From an uncultured Bacilli bacterium (GTDB lineage Bacteria; Bacillota_I; Bacilli_A; RFN20; CAG-826): a DNA stretch of 14,898 nt. Positions 1 to 6,372 of the stretch are shown one piece after another. The number at the start of each line of letters is the position of its first letter. Position 1 is the first letter of the stretch. The position numbers were made by a program, and so were the translations under genes. The notes under the pieces are model-generated. The model had not been told where the DNA came from and did not search any database. It was given only the letters and a program-made list of their open reading frames with translations. The DNA lies in the NCBI GenBank assembly GCA_934168325.1, contig CAKPNG010000036.1, forward strand, positions 1 to 14,898. Direction: 5' to 3'.

Positions 1-116
1 GAAAATATACTTAATGCCGAATTGTTTTTTGATTAATTTAACACTACATTATTGGGCTTCAGCCTAAAGACAGGTATAAAATATAGAAAATTTATTTAAT
101 TTTTATAGGAGTTTTT
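1..116. other. Left-edge intergenic region upstream of pepT
   Basis: One plus-strand frame is open from the edge to a TAA at 34-36 and would give the last 11 residues of an upstream protein (ENILNAELFFD). This is too short to identify and may be chance. The rest is AT-rich, with one small possible hairpin: TTGGGC (52-57), loop TTCA, GCCTAA (62-67, one G-U pair). The hairpin overlaps the possible -35 of the pepT promoter, so it would not be in that transcript. Confidence 0.3.
52..80 (+). promoter_or_regulatory. Possible sigma-A promoter of pepT
   Basis: A TTGGGC -35-like hexamer at 52-57 and a TATAAA -10 hexamer at 75-80 are separated by 17 bases. The -10 matches 5 of 6 consensus bases but the -35 only 3 of 6. 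The implied start near 87 would leave a leader of about 30 bases before the pepT ATG, including its ribosome binding site. Confidence 0.35.
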
Positions 117-1313
117 ATGGAATTAATTGACAGATTTAAAAAATATATCGCAATAGATACTATAAGTAATGATGAAAGCGAAACTATTCCTTCAACATCA
201 ACACAAATTTCATTTGGCAAAATATTAGTAAATGATTTGCATGAAATAGGCGTTACAAATGCTTATCAAGATGAATTTGGATATGTTTACGGATATATAG
301 ACTTAGGAAAAGACAAGACCATAGGCTTGATTTCTCATATGGACACTGCCCCTGATTTTGTTGGAGGATGTAAAAATCCAAAGTTTGTTAAGGAATATAA
401 TGGAGAGGATGTTACACTTGATAGTGGAGATATTGTAAAAGTCAAAGACTTTCCATTTATGAAAGAATTAATAGGTGATGATTTATTATTTACTGACGGA
501 CATCATTTATTAGGCGGAGATGATAAAGCGGGAATTGTAATTATTTTCAAATTTATTGAATATTTATTAAATAATAAAGATAAATCAAATTTTAATTTTT
601 CAATCTGCTTTACTGTTGATGAAGAAATTGGACGTGGTCCAATGAAATTTAGTGTAGAAAAAATGAAAGCAGATGTTGCTTTTACTTTAGATGGTGAATC
701 AATATATGAAGCAAATTTTGAAAATTTTAATGCAGCAAGTGCTAAGGTTACATTTTACGGAAGAAGCGTTCATCCAGGAAGTGCAAAGAATGTTATGATA
801 AATTCTATTTTAGCCGCAATTGCATTTAATAATTATTTGCCTTCTGAAATGATCCCAAGTAAAACTGAAAATTATGAGGGCTTCATACATCTTGATGAAT
901 TTAGTGGTGATGTTAACAAAACAGTGATTAAGCTTATATTAAGAGATCACGATGAAATATTATTAGAAAAGAAAAAAGAATTATTAGAAATTGCTAAACA
1001 AAAAGTACTTAAAGATTTTAATGGATTAAAAGTTGAGCTTGAAATTAAAGATGATTATAAAAATATGGCCCCATATTTTGTAAAACATCCTGAAATTCTT
1101 CAAATGATTAATAAAGCTTATTTAATGTCTAATTGTAAATTAAAATACACCCCAATTCGTGGTGGAACTGATGGTGCAACTATAACATATATGGGATTAC
1201 CATGCCCAAATTTAGGTGTAGGCGATTTTTCTCCTCATGGTAAATTTGAATTTGTTTCATTAACTCAAATGGAAAAAATGGTCGAAATTTTGAAAAACCT
1301 TGCAAAAGTTTAA
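117..1313 (+). CDS. pepT: Peptidase T (tripeptide aminopeptidase)
   Basis: A zinc-dependent cytoplasmic aminopeptidase of the M20 family that removes the N-terminal residue from tripeptides during peptide utilization. The metal and catalytic residues of PepT can be placed: H74 and the catalytic D76 in HMDTAP, D135 in GGDDKAG, the catalytic E169 with E170 in FTVDEEIG, D192 in LDGE, and H374 in FSPHGKFEF. H219 in SVHPGSAKN belongs to the lid/dimerization domain (about residues 200-310). At 398 residues it is close to the usual 400-410, so it is complete. The start is supported by AGGAG at 107-111. It is monocistronic in appearance: its stop lies 4 bases from the stop of the convergent CBS gene, with no obvious terminator between them. 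Not to be confused with PepD or ArgE/DapE relatives; the GGDDKAG and C-terminal PHGKFEF patterns favour PepT. Confidence 0.95.
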   Translation: MELIDRFKKYIAIDTISNDESETIPSTSTQISFGKILVNDLHEIGVTNAYQDEFGYVYGYIDLGKDKTIGLISHMDTAPDFVGGCKNPKFVKEYNGEDVTLDSGDIVKVKDFPFMKELIGDDLLFTDGHHLLGGDDKAGIVIIFKFIEYLLNNKDKSNFNFSICFTVDEEIGRGPMKFSVEKMKADVAFTLDGESIYEANFENFNAASAKVTFYGRSVHPGSAKNVMINSILAAIAFNNYLPSEMIPSKTENYEGFIHLDEFSGDVNKTVIKLILRDHDEILLEKKKELLEIAKQKVLKDFNGLKVELEIKDDYKNMAPYFVKHPEILQMINKAYLMSNCKLKYTPIRGGTDGATITYMGLPCPNLGVGDFSPHGKFEFVSLTQMEKMVEILKNLAKV

Positions 1314-1317
1314 TATT

Positions 1318-1716
1318 TTATTCGTTTTTGTATAAATAATTGATTATAGATTTTCTAGTTACGATTCCAATAAAGTTTAAATTATCGTCTAATACTGGAA
1401 CGAAGTTTTGATTATAAGCGACTTGGATAAGATTAGATATTTCTTTTGAATTATCAATTGGAAGATAATCAAAATGTCTTTTAACAAGCATTATTGAAAC
1501 ACTATTAAATTGTTCAATAGTTGAAAAAGGATTATCTTTTAAAAAGAAAAGTAGATCACCTTCACTTATTGTGCCTATATATCTGCCATTCTTATTCAAC
1601 AAAGGAATAACTGAATATCTATAAAATTCAAGAATTTCTAAAACCTGTCTTACAGACATATCACTTGTCGCATACTTAATTTGACTCTTAAGAGTCAAGA
1701 AGAATAGAACATTCAT
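1318..1716 (-). CDS. Small tandem CBS-domain protein
   Basis: A stand-alone pair of CBS domains (roughly residues 14-62 and 70-128) with no attached catalytic domain, 132 residues in all. Such Bateman modules bind adenine nucleotides; the size and layout resemble the c-di-AMP-binding proteins DarB/CbpB of Firmicutes, but the ligand here is inferred. The first domain keeps the ribose-contacting Asp in GTISEGDLL (D54). In the second, GIVTRKSII has Ser123 where the family usually has Asp, so the two sites may differ in ligand use. The N-terminus MNVLFFLTLKS looks like that of related small CBS proteins, which supports the ATG at 1714-1716. No Shine-Dalgarno precedes it; instead a TGTTATAAT promoter element ends 7 bases before the ATG, so the mRNA is probably leaderless. 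Convergent with pepT and divergent from the dCMP deaminase operon. Confidence 0.85.
   Translation of the reverse strand: MNVLFFLTLKSQIKYATSDMSVRQVLEILEFYRYSVIPLLNKNGRYIGTISEGDLLFFLKDNPFSTIEQFNSVSIMLVKRHFDYLPIDNSKEISNLIQVAYNQNFVPVLDDNLNFIGIVTRKSIINYLYKNE
1681..1698. repeat. Perfect 18-bp palindrome within the 5' end of the CBS gene
   Basis: TTGACTCTTAAGAGTCAA is its own reverse complement. On the coding (minus) strand it is exactly in frame and spells codons 7-12 (L-T-L-K-S-Q). It could be an operator just downstream of the transcription start or fold in the mRNA as a 7-bp stem with a UUAA loop. In an AT-rich sequence of this length, one such palindrome by chance is not excluded. Confidence 0.6.
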
Positions 1717-1723
1717 AAAATAT

Positions 1724-1732
1724 ATTATAACA
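1724..1732 (-). promoter_or_regulatory. Extended -10 promoter of the CBS gene
   Basis: Read on the minus strand this is TGTTATAAT: a perfect TATAAT -10 hexamer (1724-1729) with the TG of an extended -10. A TTTACA hexamer (plus-strand 1749-1754) lies 19 bases upstream, longer than the usual spacing, which an extended -10 can tolerate. Only 7 bases separate the hexamer from the ATG, so transcription should begin at or next to the start codon. Confidence 0.55.
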
Positions 1733-1756
1733 GAAAGTGTTTAAATAGTGTAAAAT
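1727..1756 (+). promoter_or_regulatory. Weak candidate promoter of the dCMP deaminase-ECF operon
   Basis: ATAACA (1727-1732) and TAAAAT (1751-1756) are separated by 18 bases. Each is an imperfect match, so the call is tentative. If real, its -35 overlaps the extended -10 of the divergent CBS gene and the two promoters would compete for RNA polymerase. Confidence 0.25.
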
Positions 1757-1783
1757 AGTCATAGTTTTGAAGGAGGCTTTATT

Positions 1784-2257
1784 ATGGACAGATTAACTTG
1801 GGATGAATACTTTATGGGCATAGCTATTTTAACATCTAAAAGAAGTAAAGATCCTTCTACACAAGTAGGTGCTTGTATTGTTGATGATGATAATAAAGTT
1901 GTATCTATCGGATATAATGGAATGCCTAGACATTGTGATGATTCTTGTTTAACTTGGGAAAAAGGTGAAGATTTAGACAATAAATATTTATATGTTTGCC
2001 ACGCTGAATTTAATGCTATTTTAAATACTCGTGATGGATCTAGACTTAATGGATGCAAAATTTATGTTACATTATTTCCTTGTAATGAATGTGCCAAAGC
2101 AATTATTCAAACTGGTATAAAAGAAGTTGTTTATTTAAGTGATAAATATAAAGATCAATTATCTTCTCGTGCTAGTGTAAAACTTTTAGAATTAGCCGGT
2201 GTTAAATTAACTAAATATAAAGGAAGAGTTGTTGAGGTAAGCTTAAAAGATGAGTGA
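1784..2257 (+). CDS. dCMP deaminase (ComEB/dCMP deaminase family)
   Basis: A cytoplasmic zinc enzyme of the cytidine/deoxycytidylate deaminase fold that converts dCMP to dUMP, feeding thymidylate synthesis. The zinc and catalytic signature is intact: HAE at 73-75 (His ligand, catalytic Glu75) and PCNEC at 99-103 (Cys100 and Cys103 ligands). The N-terminal segment (WDEYFMGIA, then SKDPSTQVGA at 21-30 and GYNGMPRH at 43-50) is typical of dCMP deaminases rather than tRNA adenosine or guanine deaminases. Length 157 is normal. The start follows a strong AAGGAGG at about 1770-1776. It is the first gene of the operon and ends in TGA, overlapping the ecfA1 start by 8 bases, which suggests translational coupling. 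This TGA is the only TGA terminator among the genes here. Called comEB in some Firmicutes, although competence function is not implied. Confidence 0.92.
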   Translation: MDRLTWDEYFMGIAILTSKRSKDPSTQVGACIVDDDNKVVSIGYNGMPRHCDDSCLTWEKGEDLDNKYLYVCHAEFNAILNTRDGSRLNGCKIYVTLFPCNECAKAIIQTGIKEVVYLSDKYKDQLSSRASVKLLELAGVKLTKYKGRVVEVSLKDE

Positions 2258-3074
2258 GTTTGCCGTACAAGTTAAAAATGTAGATTTTTCTTATCAAGAA
2301 GATGAGCCTGTTTTAAATAATGTTTCATTTAACATAAAAAAAGGGCAGTATGTTTGCTTGATAGGACATAATGGCAGTGGCAAATCTACACTTGCTAAAC
2401 TTTTAGCATATTTAATTGAACCTCTTCATGGAGAAATATATATAAATGATTTATTACTTTGCGAAGAGAATGTTAAAAAGATTAGAGAAACTGTCGGAAT
2501 CGTGTTTCAAAATCCTGATAATCAATTTATTGGCTCAACAGTGGAAGATGATATTGCTTTTGGATTAGAAAATAGATGTATTGCACATCAAGAGATGCAA
2601 AAAATAGTTCGTGAATATGCTGAAAAAGTAGATATGGCTAGATATTTAAAAAAAGAACCAAACGAATTAAGTGGCGGTCAAAAACAACGTGTAGCTATTG
2701 CTGGAATATTGGCTTTAAATTTAAATATTATTATTTTTGATGAAGCAACTAGTATGCTTGATCCTGAAGGTGTTGAAGAAATTAAAAAGTTAATTTTTAA
2801 TATGAGAAAAGCTAATCCTGAACTTACTTTTATATCTATCACTCACGATATCGAAGAAGCTTATCTTAGTGATTATGTAATTTTACTTAATAAAGGCAAC
2901 ATATATAGGGAAGGAACTCCTGTTGAAGTTTTTAAGGATACCAAAGATTTAACTGAATTGGGATTAGATTTACCTTTTGTTTTAAAAGTCAAAAAAGCTT
3001 TAAAAGAAAAAGGAATGACAATACCAGATAATATTAAAAGTATAGAGGAATTAAGTGATTATTTATGCAAATAA
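2250..3074 (+). CDS. ecfA1: ECF transporter energizing ATPase EcfA1
   Basis: One of the two ATP-binding subunits of the energy-coupling factor transporter module that powers uptake of vitamins or metals through interchangeable S components; it sits on the cytoplasmic face of the membrane. Visible in order: Walker A GHNGSGKST (39-47), Q-loop Gln87 in VFQNPDNQ, ABC signature LSGGQ (140-144), Walker B IIFDE with catalytic Glu165, D-loop SMLD, and switch His199. The FQNPDNQF and FDEATSMLDP wording is characteristic of EcfA1 rather than EcfA2. At 274 residues it is the usual length. The ATG overlaps the dCMP deaminase stop by 8 bases, with GAGGT at about 2233-2237 as ribosome binding site, and the 3' end overlaps ecfA2 by 10 bases. 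Confidence 0.93.
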   Translation: MSEFAVQVKNVDFSYQEDEPVLNNVSFNIKKGQYVCLIGHNGSGKSTLAKLLAYLIEPLHGEIYINDLLLCEENVKKIRETVGIVFQNPDNQFIGSTVEDDIAFGLENRCIAHQEMQKIVREYAEKVDMARYLKKEPNELSGGQKQRVAIAGILALNLNIIIFDEATSMLDPEGVEEIKKLIFNMRKANPELTFISITHDIEEAYLSDYVILLNKGNIYREGTPVEVFKDTKDLTELGLDLPFVLKVKKALKEKGMTIPDNIKSIEELSDYLCK

Positions 3075-3961
3075 CAGTTAATAACGTTTCTTATACATAT
3101 AATGTCAATAAATTAGATAATTTTGAGGCATTAAAAGATATATCCCTTTCTATTGAAAAAGGTGATTTTGTTGCTCTTGTTGGAAAAACTGGTAGTGGCA
3201 AGTCCACCCTGATTCAAACATTTAATGGCCTTCTAGAGCCAACAAAAGGCTTTACGAAAATTGATGAATTTTTAGTAACTTCAGATAAAAAACTAAAAAA
3301 GCAAATTTTTAAAGAAGATGAAGTAATTAAAAAAGCAAATAAAAAGAGTTTTTTATTAAGAAAAAAAGTTGGCATGGTATTTCAATTTCCTGAATATCAA
3401 TTATTTGAACAAACAATTATAAAAGATGTAATGTTTGGACCTTTGAATTTTAAAGTTGCACCTGATATTGCAAAGCAAAAAGCTGTAGAAGCACTTAATA
3501 GTGTTAATATTAATGAATCATATTTTGAAAGAAGTCCATTTGAATTAAGTGGAGGAGAAAAACGCAGAGTTGCAATAGCAGGAGTTTTAGCAAGCAATCC
3601 AGATATTTTAGTTTTGGATGAACCAACTGCTGGGTTAGATCCTAATGGTAAAATAGAAATTATGAATTTAGTTAAGAAGATTCATAATGAAGGTAAAACC
3701 ATTGTATTAGTTACTCACGATATGGATGTTGTAATGAATTATGCTAATAAGGTTTTCGTTTTAAATGATTCAAAATTGATTGATGAAACAACTCCTGTTG
3801 AATTGTTTAATAAGACAGATTTATCTAAATTATCTTTAGAAATACCTACATTTTATAAAGTCAAAAATTTATTAAAAAACAAGGGTTTTGCAGGGAATTT
3901 AGAAAATATAAACACTTTTGAACAATTAATCGATTTAATTTATGAGGTAAAACATGACTAA
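3065..3961 (+). CDS. ecfA2: ECF transporter energizing ATPase EcfA2
   Basis: The second ATPase of the ECF module, forming a heterodimer with EcfA1 and driving EcfT. Seen in order: Walker A GKTGSGKST (40-48), Q-loop Gln107 in FQFPEYQLFE, signature LSGGEKRR (161-168), Walker B LVLDE with catalytic Glu186, TAGLDP D-loop and switch His218. The FQFPEYQLFE and DEPTAGLDP wording is EcfA2-specific. A lysine-rich stretch at about residues 70-97, before LRKKVGMVFQ, is longer than in the Bacillus protein as I recall it, bringing the length to 298. The start has only a weak AAGTG ribosome binding site and overlaps ecfA1 by 10 bases, so translation probably depends on coupling. The 3' end overlaps ecfT by 8 bases. 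Confidence 0.93.
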   Translation: MQITVNNVSYTYNVNKLDNFEALKDISLSIEKGDFVALVGKTGSGKSTLIQTFNGLLEPTKGFTKIDEFLVTSDKKLKKQIFKEDEVIKKANKKSFLLRKKVGMVFQFPEYQLFEQTIIKDVMFGPLNFKVAPDIAKQKAVEALNSVNINESYFERSPFELSGGEKRRVAIAGVLASNPDILVLDEPTAGLDPNGKIEIMNLVKKIHNEGKTIVLVTHDMDVVMNYANKVFVLNDSKLIDETTPVELFNKTDLSKLSLEIPTFYKVKNLLKNKGFAGNLENINTFEQLIDLIYEVKHD

Positions 3962-4844
3962 TGTTTTTGGGAAATACGTTAATTATAACACTATAATTCA
4001 TAGAGCCGATCCGCGACTAAAAATATTCTGCTTAATTGCTTTTATGGTGATGTGCTTTTTGCCATATGGAAATTTTATGAATACATATGCAGTTTTATTA
4101 ATACTAATTTTGGTTATAACTACACTTATGATTATTTCTAAACTATCTTTTTTAGATTTCATTAAGAGCTTAAAATTCATGTGGTTTATGGCAATCTTTT
4201 TACTTATTATAAACGTATTTATACCTTACAGCGGGAAAACTGATTTACATCCAATGATTATTTTTAGTAATGGTTATACTATTTATTGGGAAGGTGTAAT
4301 GAATACCTTTATGGTATTAATTAGACTCATTATGATGGTAGCTTTAACTATGATTTTTACTGCCACAACTACTCCTATGGATATTACTTATGGTTTTGAA
4401 TGGTTTTTGTATCCATTAAAGTTATTAAAAATTCCTACTCAAGTTGTTGCTATGACTATGTCATTGGCGTTGCGTTTTATTCCAACTTTATTATTAGAAG
4501 CTAATCGTATAATGAAAGCACAAAAAAGTAGAGGTGTTGACTACAATAGAGGTCTAATTTCTAGAAAAATAAAATCAATTACAACATTAATCGTACCTTT
4601 ATTAGTAAGTTGCTTTAGTATTAGCGATGATTTAAGTTTAGCAATGAATGCTCGAGGCTATGATCCTTATGCAAAAAGAACTCGTTACAGAATTTTAACA
4701 TTTAAAAAAGCTGATTTATTTATAATAATATCAATATTAATTTTGCTTACTGGATTTATAACTATATCTGTTTTTGCTAATAGTTATGGAGTGAACTTAT
4801 TAGAAACAATTTTCAATAATATTCCAAAAGGGAGCACTTTCTAA
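3954..4844 (+). CDS. ecfT: ECF transporter transmembrane subunit EcfT
   Basis: The integral-membrane scaffold that couples the EcfA1-EcfA2 heterodimer to the substrate-binding S component. Hydrophobic segments are seen around residues 22-38, 44-62, 75-92, 115-137, 163-180, 208-222 and 254-275. The two cytoplasmic coupling-helix motifs that contact the ATPases are visible as SRG (192-194, after ALRFIPTLLLEANRIMKAQK) and ARG (233-235, in AMNARGYDP). At 296 residues it is slightly longer than the usual 265 or so. The ATG at 3954 has GAGG at 3944-3947 and overlaps ecfA2; the TAA shares its last base with the truA ATG. No S component is encoded in this window, consistent with a shared (group II) ECF transporter whose S subunits lie elsewhere. 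Confidence 0.92.
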   Translation: MTNVFGKYVNYNTIIHRADPRLKIFCLIAFMVMCFLPYGNFMNTYAVLLILILVITTLMIISKLSFLDFIKSLKFMWFMAIFLLIINVFIPYSGKTDLHPMIIFSNGYTIYWEGVMNTFMVLIRLIMMVALTMIFTATTTPMDITYGFEWFLYPLKLLKIPTQVVAMTMSLALRFIPTLLLEANRIMKAQKSRGVDYNRGLISRKIKSITTLIVPLLVSCFSISDDLSLAMNARGYDPYAKRTRYRILTFKKADLFIIISILILLTGFITISVFANSYGVNLLETIFNNIPKGSTF

Positions 4845-5569
4845 TGCGTTATAAAATTTTATTTTCATATGATGGAAGTGATTTTTATGGATACGCTAAA
4901 CAACCAAATAAAAATACTATCCAAGGCACTATTGAAAATTGCTTAAAAAATCTTTTTAATGAAAACATAATTATTCACTCAAGCGGGAGGACAGATAAAG
5001 GTGTTCATGCTTTAGGACAAGTTGCTGATTTTTTTACTATTAAAGAAATTAAAACTAATAATATCCTTGTTTTTTTAAATAAAACCCTTCCAAACTCAAT
5101 TAAAATTTTAAATTGTGAAATAGTAGATGAGACTTTTTCTAGTAGATTTTCTGCAAAAAAGAAGACCTATGTTTATTTAGTTAGTACTGCTGATTTAGAT
5201 ATTTTTATAGGTAAATATGTTTATATTAATAATAAATTAGATATAGGCAAAATGAAGGAAGCTGCAAGTTATTTTATAGGGAAACATAATTACCAAAACT
5301 TTACATCTAAACCAGATGATTATGATAATTTTGAAAGAATTATTTATTCAATAAAATTTAAAAAGATTAAAAATATATATGCTATTTCATTTACTGGTAA
5401 TGGTTTTATGAAATATATGATTAGAAAAATTGTTGGAACATTAATTGGGGTAGGTTTAGGCAAAATTGATTATACCTTTATAGAAAATAATCTATATGTT
5501 TCTGATAGAAATATTGTTAATTATACTGCTCCAAGCAATGCATTATTCTTAAAAAAAGTATTTTATTAA
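4844..5569 (+). CDS. truA: tRNA pseudouridine(38-40) synthase TruA
   Basis: Converts uridines at positions 38, 39 and 40 of the tRNA anticodon stem-loop to pseudouridine. The catalytic Asp51 lies in the family signature SSGRTDKGVHALGQV (46-60). Other matching parts are the N-terminal YDGSDFYGYAKQP and the C-terminal GNGFMKYMIRKIVGTLIGVG and APSNALFLKKVFY. Length 241 is normal. The start codon overlaps the ecfT stop as TAATG, with GGGAG at about 4829-4833 as ribosome binding site. It is the last gene of the dCMP deaminase-ECF operon, a position conserved in many Firmicutes. No clear intrinsic terminator follows. Confidence 0.95.
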   Translation: MRYKILFSYDGSDFYGYAKQPNKNTIQGTIENCLKNLFNENIIIHSSGRTDKGVHALGQVADFFTIKEIKTNNILVFLNKTLPNSIKILNCEIVDETFSSRFSAKKKTYVYLVSTADLDIFIGKYVYINNKLDIGKMKEAASYFIGKHNYQNFTSKPDDYDNFERIIYSIKFKKIKNIYAISFTGNGFMKYMIRKIVGTLIGVGLGKIDYTFIENNLYVSDRNIVNYTAPSNALFLKKVFY

Positions 5570-5611
5570 GTTATTATATATAATATAGATAAGGGCAAAA
5601 CTACTTTTTTA

Positions 5612-5640
5612 TTAACAATAATGGCCTAAAGTAGTAAAAT
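5612..5640 (+). promoter_or_regulatory. Probable sigma-A promoter of the yebC-galU operon
   Basis: TTAACA (5612-5617, 5 of 6 consensus) and TAAAAT (5635-5640) are separated by exactly 17 bases. Transcription would begin near 5647, leaving a leader of about 20 bases that includes the AAAGGAG ribosome binding site of yebC. An imperfect inverted repeat, ACTACTTT (5600-5607) and AAAGTAGT (5628-5635), flanks and overlaps the promoter; it could be an operator or chance. Confidence 0.55.
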
Positions 5641-5667
5641 ATTATAGATTTAAAAGGAGAACAAAAC

Positions 5668-6372
5668 ATGGGTAGACATTTTGAAGTTAGAGCTGCCGCT
5701 ATGGCTGCAACAGCAAAACAAAAAAGTGCTGTTTATATGCGTGCTAGTAAAGAAATATATATGGCCGCAAAAAGAGGTGTACCTGATCCAGAAAGCAACT
5801 TAGCTTTAAGAGCTGCTATTGATAAATATAGAAAATCTTGTCCAAAAGATGTTATTGAAAGAGCTATTAAGAAAGCTCAAGGTGGAGATGCTACTAACTA
5901 TATTGAAGGTAGATATGAAGCTTTTGGTCCAGGAAGTAGCTATTTAATTATTGATACTTTAACTGATAATACAAATAGAGCACTTGTTAATGTTAGAACT
6001 GCTGTTACAAGAAAAGGCGGACACTTAGGTAGTGTTATTTATAATTTTGAACAAGCAGCTGTTTTAGCTTTCGATTGGAAAGGTACTGAAGAAGAATTAG
6101 AAGAAGCATTAGTATTTGGTGATGTTGATGTAAGAAGTATTTCTTTAGAAGGAGGAAAAGCTGAAGTTATCTGTGCACCAAATGATTTAGATAAAGCTAA
6201 AGAAGTGTTAGGCGCAAATAATGTTACTGATTTTGATATGGCTGAAGTTACTATGTTAGCTAATGATAAAGTTAAATTAGAAGAAGAGGATCTAAGAAAA
6301 TTCAAAGATTTATTAGACGCTCTTGATGATTGCGAAGACGTTCAAAACGTATATCACAATGTCGAATTATAA
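5668..6372 (+). CDS. YebC/PmpR family protein, YebC2 (YeeN-like) type
   Basis: A cytoplasmic YebC-family (TACO1-like) protein. The family was long annotated as a DNA-binding regulator, but YebC2 members and mitochondrial TACO1 are now linked to relieving ribosome stalling at polyproline stretches. Conserved blocks visible are MGRHFE at the start, GVPDPESNLALRAAI (37-51), CPKDVIERAIKKA (58-70), YEAFGPGSS (83-91), TDNTNRALVNVR (99-110) and GGHLGSVIYNF (117-127). The N-terminus and 234-residue length match the YeeN/YebC2 group better than canonical YebC (about 240-250, with an RRAAK N-terminus). The ATG follows AAAGGAG. It is the first gene of its operon, and its 3' end overlaps the next gene by 14 bases. 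Confidence 0.9.
   Translation: MGRHFEVRAAAMAATAKQKSAVYMRASKEIYMAAKRGVPDPESNLALRAAIDKYRKSCPKDVIERAIKKAQGGDATNYIEGRYEAFGPGSSYLIIDTLTDNTNRALVNVRTAVTRKGGHLGSVIYNFEQAAVLAFDWKGTEEELEEALVFGDVDVRSISLEGGKAEVICAPNDLDKAKEVLGANNVTDFDMAEVTMLANDKVKLEEEDLRKFKDLLDALDDCEDVQNVYHNVEL

Noticed and set aside
1759..2058. 99-codon open frame antisense to the dCMP deaminase gene
   Set aside because: It lies almost entirely over the conserved deaminase, has no ribosome binding site and no recognizable motif.
5600..5635. Possible riboswitch or terminator before yebC
   Set aside because: The ACTACTTT/AAAGTAGT pairing has a 20-base loop, is not followed by a T run, matches no riboswitch core I know, and overlaps a good promoter, so it would not be in that transcript.
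6039..6305. Serine-rich 88-codon open frame antisense to yebC
   Set aside because: It is the complement of Glu/Ala-rich codons of yebC, a common artefact, with no independent support.
6323..6358. Upstream ATGs extending the TMEM164-like protein into yebC
   Set aside because: They would overlap yebC by about 50 bases, have no ribosome binding site and add polar residues without family resemblance. The ATG at 6359 is preferred, though not certain.
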